Assembly: GCF_002159915.1 (NCBI RefSeq)
Contig: NZ_NFJP01000004.1
Span: 1 to 64,000, forward strand
Length of the DNA stretch: 64,000 nt
Direction of reading: 5' to 3'
Source of the DNA: Gordonibacter sp. An230
Lineage (GTDB): Bacteria; Actinomycetota; Coriobacteriia; Coriobacteriales; Eggerthellaceae
The position numbers were made by a program, and so were the translations under genes. Below the pieces are notes generated by a model. That model made no database searches and had not been told where the DNA came from. It was given only the letters and a program-made list of their open reading frames with translations. This document shows positions 63,589 through 64,000 of the stretch, piece by piece. Every line of letters begins with the position of its first letter. The first letter of the stretch is position 1.

Positions 63589-64000
63589 ATGGAACTGTTG
63601 TCGGGTAACGAAGCCATCGCCCAAGGAGCATGGGAGGCCGGAGCGCGTATCGCAACGGCGTACCCGGGCACGCCGTCCACCGAGACCATGGAGGCGTTCG
63701 CATGCAAAGACGGCGTGTACGCGGAGTGGTGCGTGAACGAGAAGGTGGCTGCGGAAGTGGGTCTGGGGGCCTCCGCTGCAGGCGCGCGTGTGCTGTCGAC
63801 GATGAAGCATGTCGGAGTGAACGTGGCGGCCGATCCGCTCTTCACCGCAGCGTACACGGGCGTTGGGGGAGGGTTCGTGATCCTGGCTGCGGACGATCCG
63901 GGCATGTACTCGTCGCAGAACGAGCAGGACTCCCACTGGTACGCCCGCGCGGCGCACATCCCCATGCTCGAGCCCGCCGACTCGGCTGAGGCGCTGCGCT
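63589..64000 (+). CDS. iorA: Indolepyruvate:ferredoxin oxidoreductase alpha subunit (3' end outside window)
   Basis: Oxidises aryl-pyruvates from transaminated aromatic amino acids to acyl-CoA and reduces ferredoxin. The first 137 codons are visible: MELLSGNEAIAQGAWEAGAR, YPGTPSTETMEAF (family motif, TPP-enzyme pyrimidine domain) and GGGFVILAADDPGMYSSQNE. ATG 63589 follows AAGGAAGG; a -10 TACAAT lies at 63549-63554. It is cut by the window end. Reduced ferredoxin from this enzyme could feed the Ech hydrogenase encoded upstream. Confidence 0.9.
   Translation, partial: MELLSGNEAIAQGAWEAGARIATAYPGTPSTETMEAFACKDGVYAEWCVNEKVAAEVGLGASAAGARVLSTMKHVGVNVAADPLFTAAYTGVGGGFVILAADDPGMYSSQNEQDSHWYARAAHIPMLEPADSAEALR

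Overview
This is high-GC DNA from an anaerobic actinobacterium of the Coriobacteriia, most likely family Eggerthellaceae (relatives of Eggerthella, Gordonibacter and Adlercreutzia). The reasons are the GC-rich coding style, exported Tat-type molybdopterin and flavin oxidoreductases, LuxR-type regulators fused to a many-pass membrane domain, an Ech-type energy-converting [NiFe] hydrogenase, and a phenylacetate-CoA-ligase-like/ACT/indolepyruvate oxidoreductase neighbourhood. The species assignment is inference; no rRNA is present.

Layout. 1-6.6 kb: 5' part of a GMP synthase ATP-pyrophosphatase, a DMT exporter, a small metallopeptidase, a PadR regulator with a HAAS-type membrane partner, and a DEAD/DEAH helicase. 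6.8-16.5 kb: two ABC transporter/two-component modules of opposite orientation. 16.8-19.6 kb: a zinc-type metal operon (ArsR, small HMA protein, P1B-2 ATPase) holding two perfect parS sites. 20.7-24.6 kb: an SRAP protein and a copper operon (CsoR and a P1B-1 ATPase with an HMA domain at each end). 25-29 kb: an aminotransferase-fold protein without its catalytic lysine, DNA polymerase IV and a DegV protein. 29.8-36.7 kb: ileS-lspA-rluD, then hemH-coaBC. 36.9-40.6 kb: an exported FAD/FMN reductase divergent from a membrane LuxR regulator. 40.7-44.4 kb: tRNA-Pro(GGG) followed by a patchy, partly decayed accessory region. 44.4-50.6 kb: a three-subunit DMSO-reductase-family oxidoreductase divergent from a second membrane LuxR regulator. 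51-53.2 kb: a GlsB-like membrane protein and a MATE exporter. 53.4-58.9 kb: echABCDEF. 59-64 kb: pgsA, a paaK-like ligase, an ACT protein, a D,D-carboxypeptidase, an FHA protein and the start of iorA.

How the genes work together. Energy metabolism dominates the right half: reduced ferredoxin, which an indolepyruvate oxidoreductase (iorA) would supply, could be re-oxidised by Ech with H2 formation and ion pumping, while the two exported reductases, each beside its own membrane-bound LuxR regulator, look like inducible terminal reductase modules. The left half is mainly envelope and metal homeostasis, with self-contained regulator-plus-transporter cassettes whose operators can be read directly.

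Regulatory signals are unusually legible. Several genes start with ATG at or within a few bases of the predicted transcription start (leaderless or nearly so). The copper operator fills the spacer of a near-consensus promoter. Two loopless perfect palindromes of 42 and 44 bp lie outside genes. I did not find CRISPR arrays, complete insertion sequences, an integrase or a prophage.
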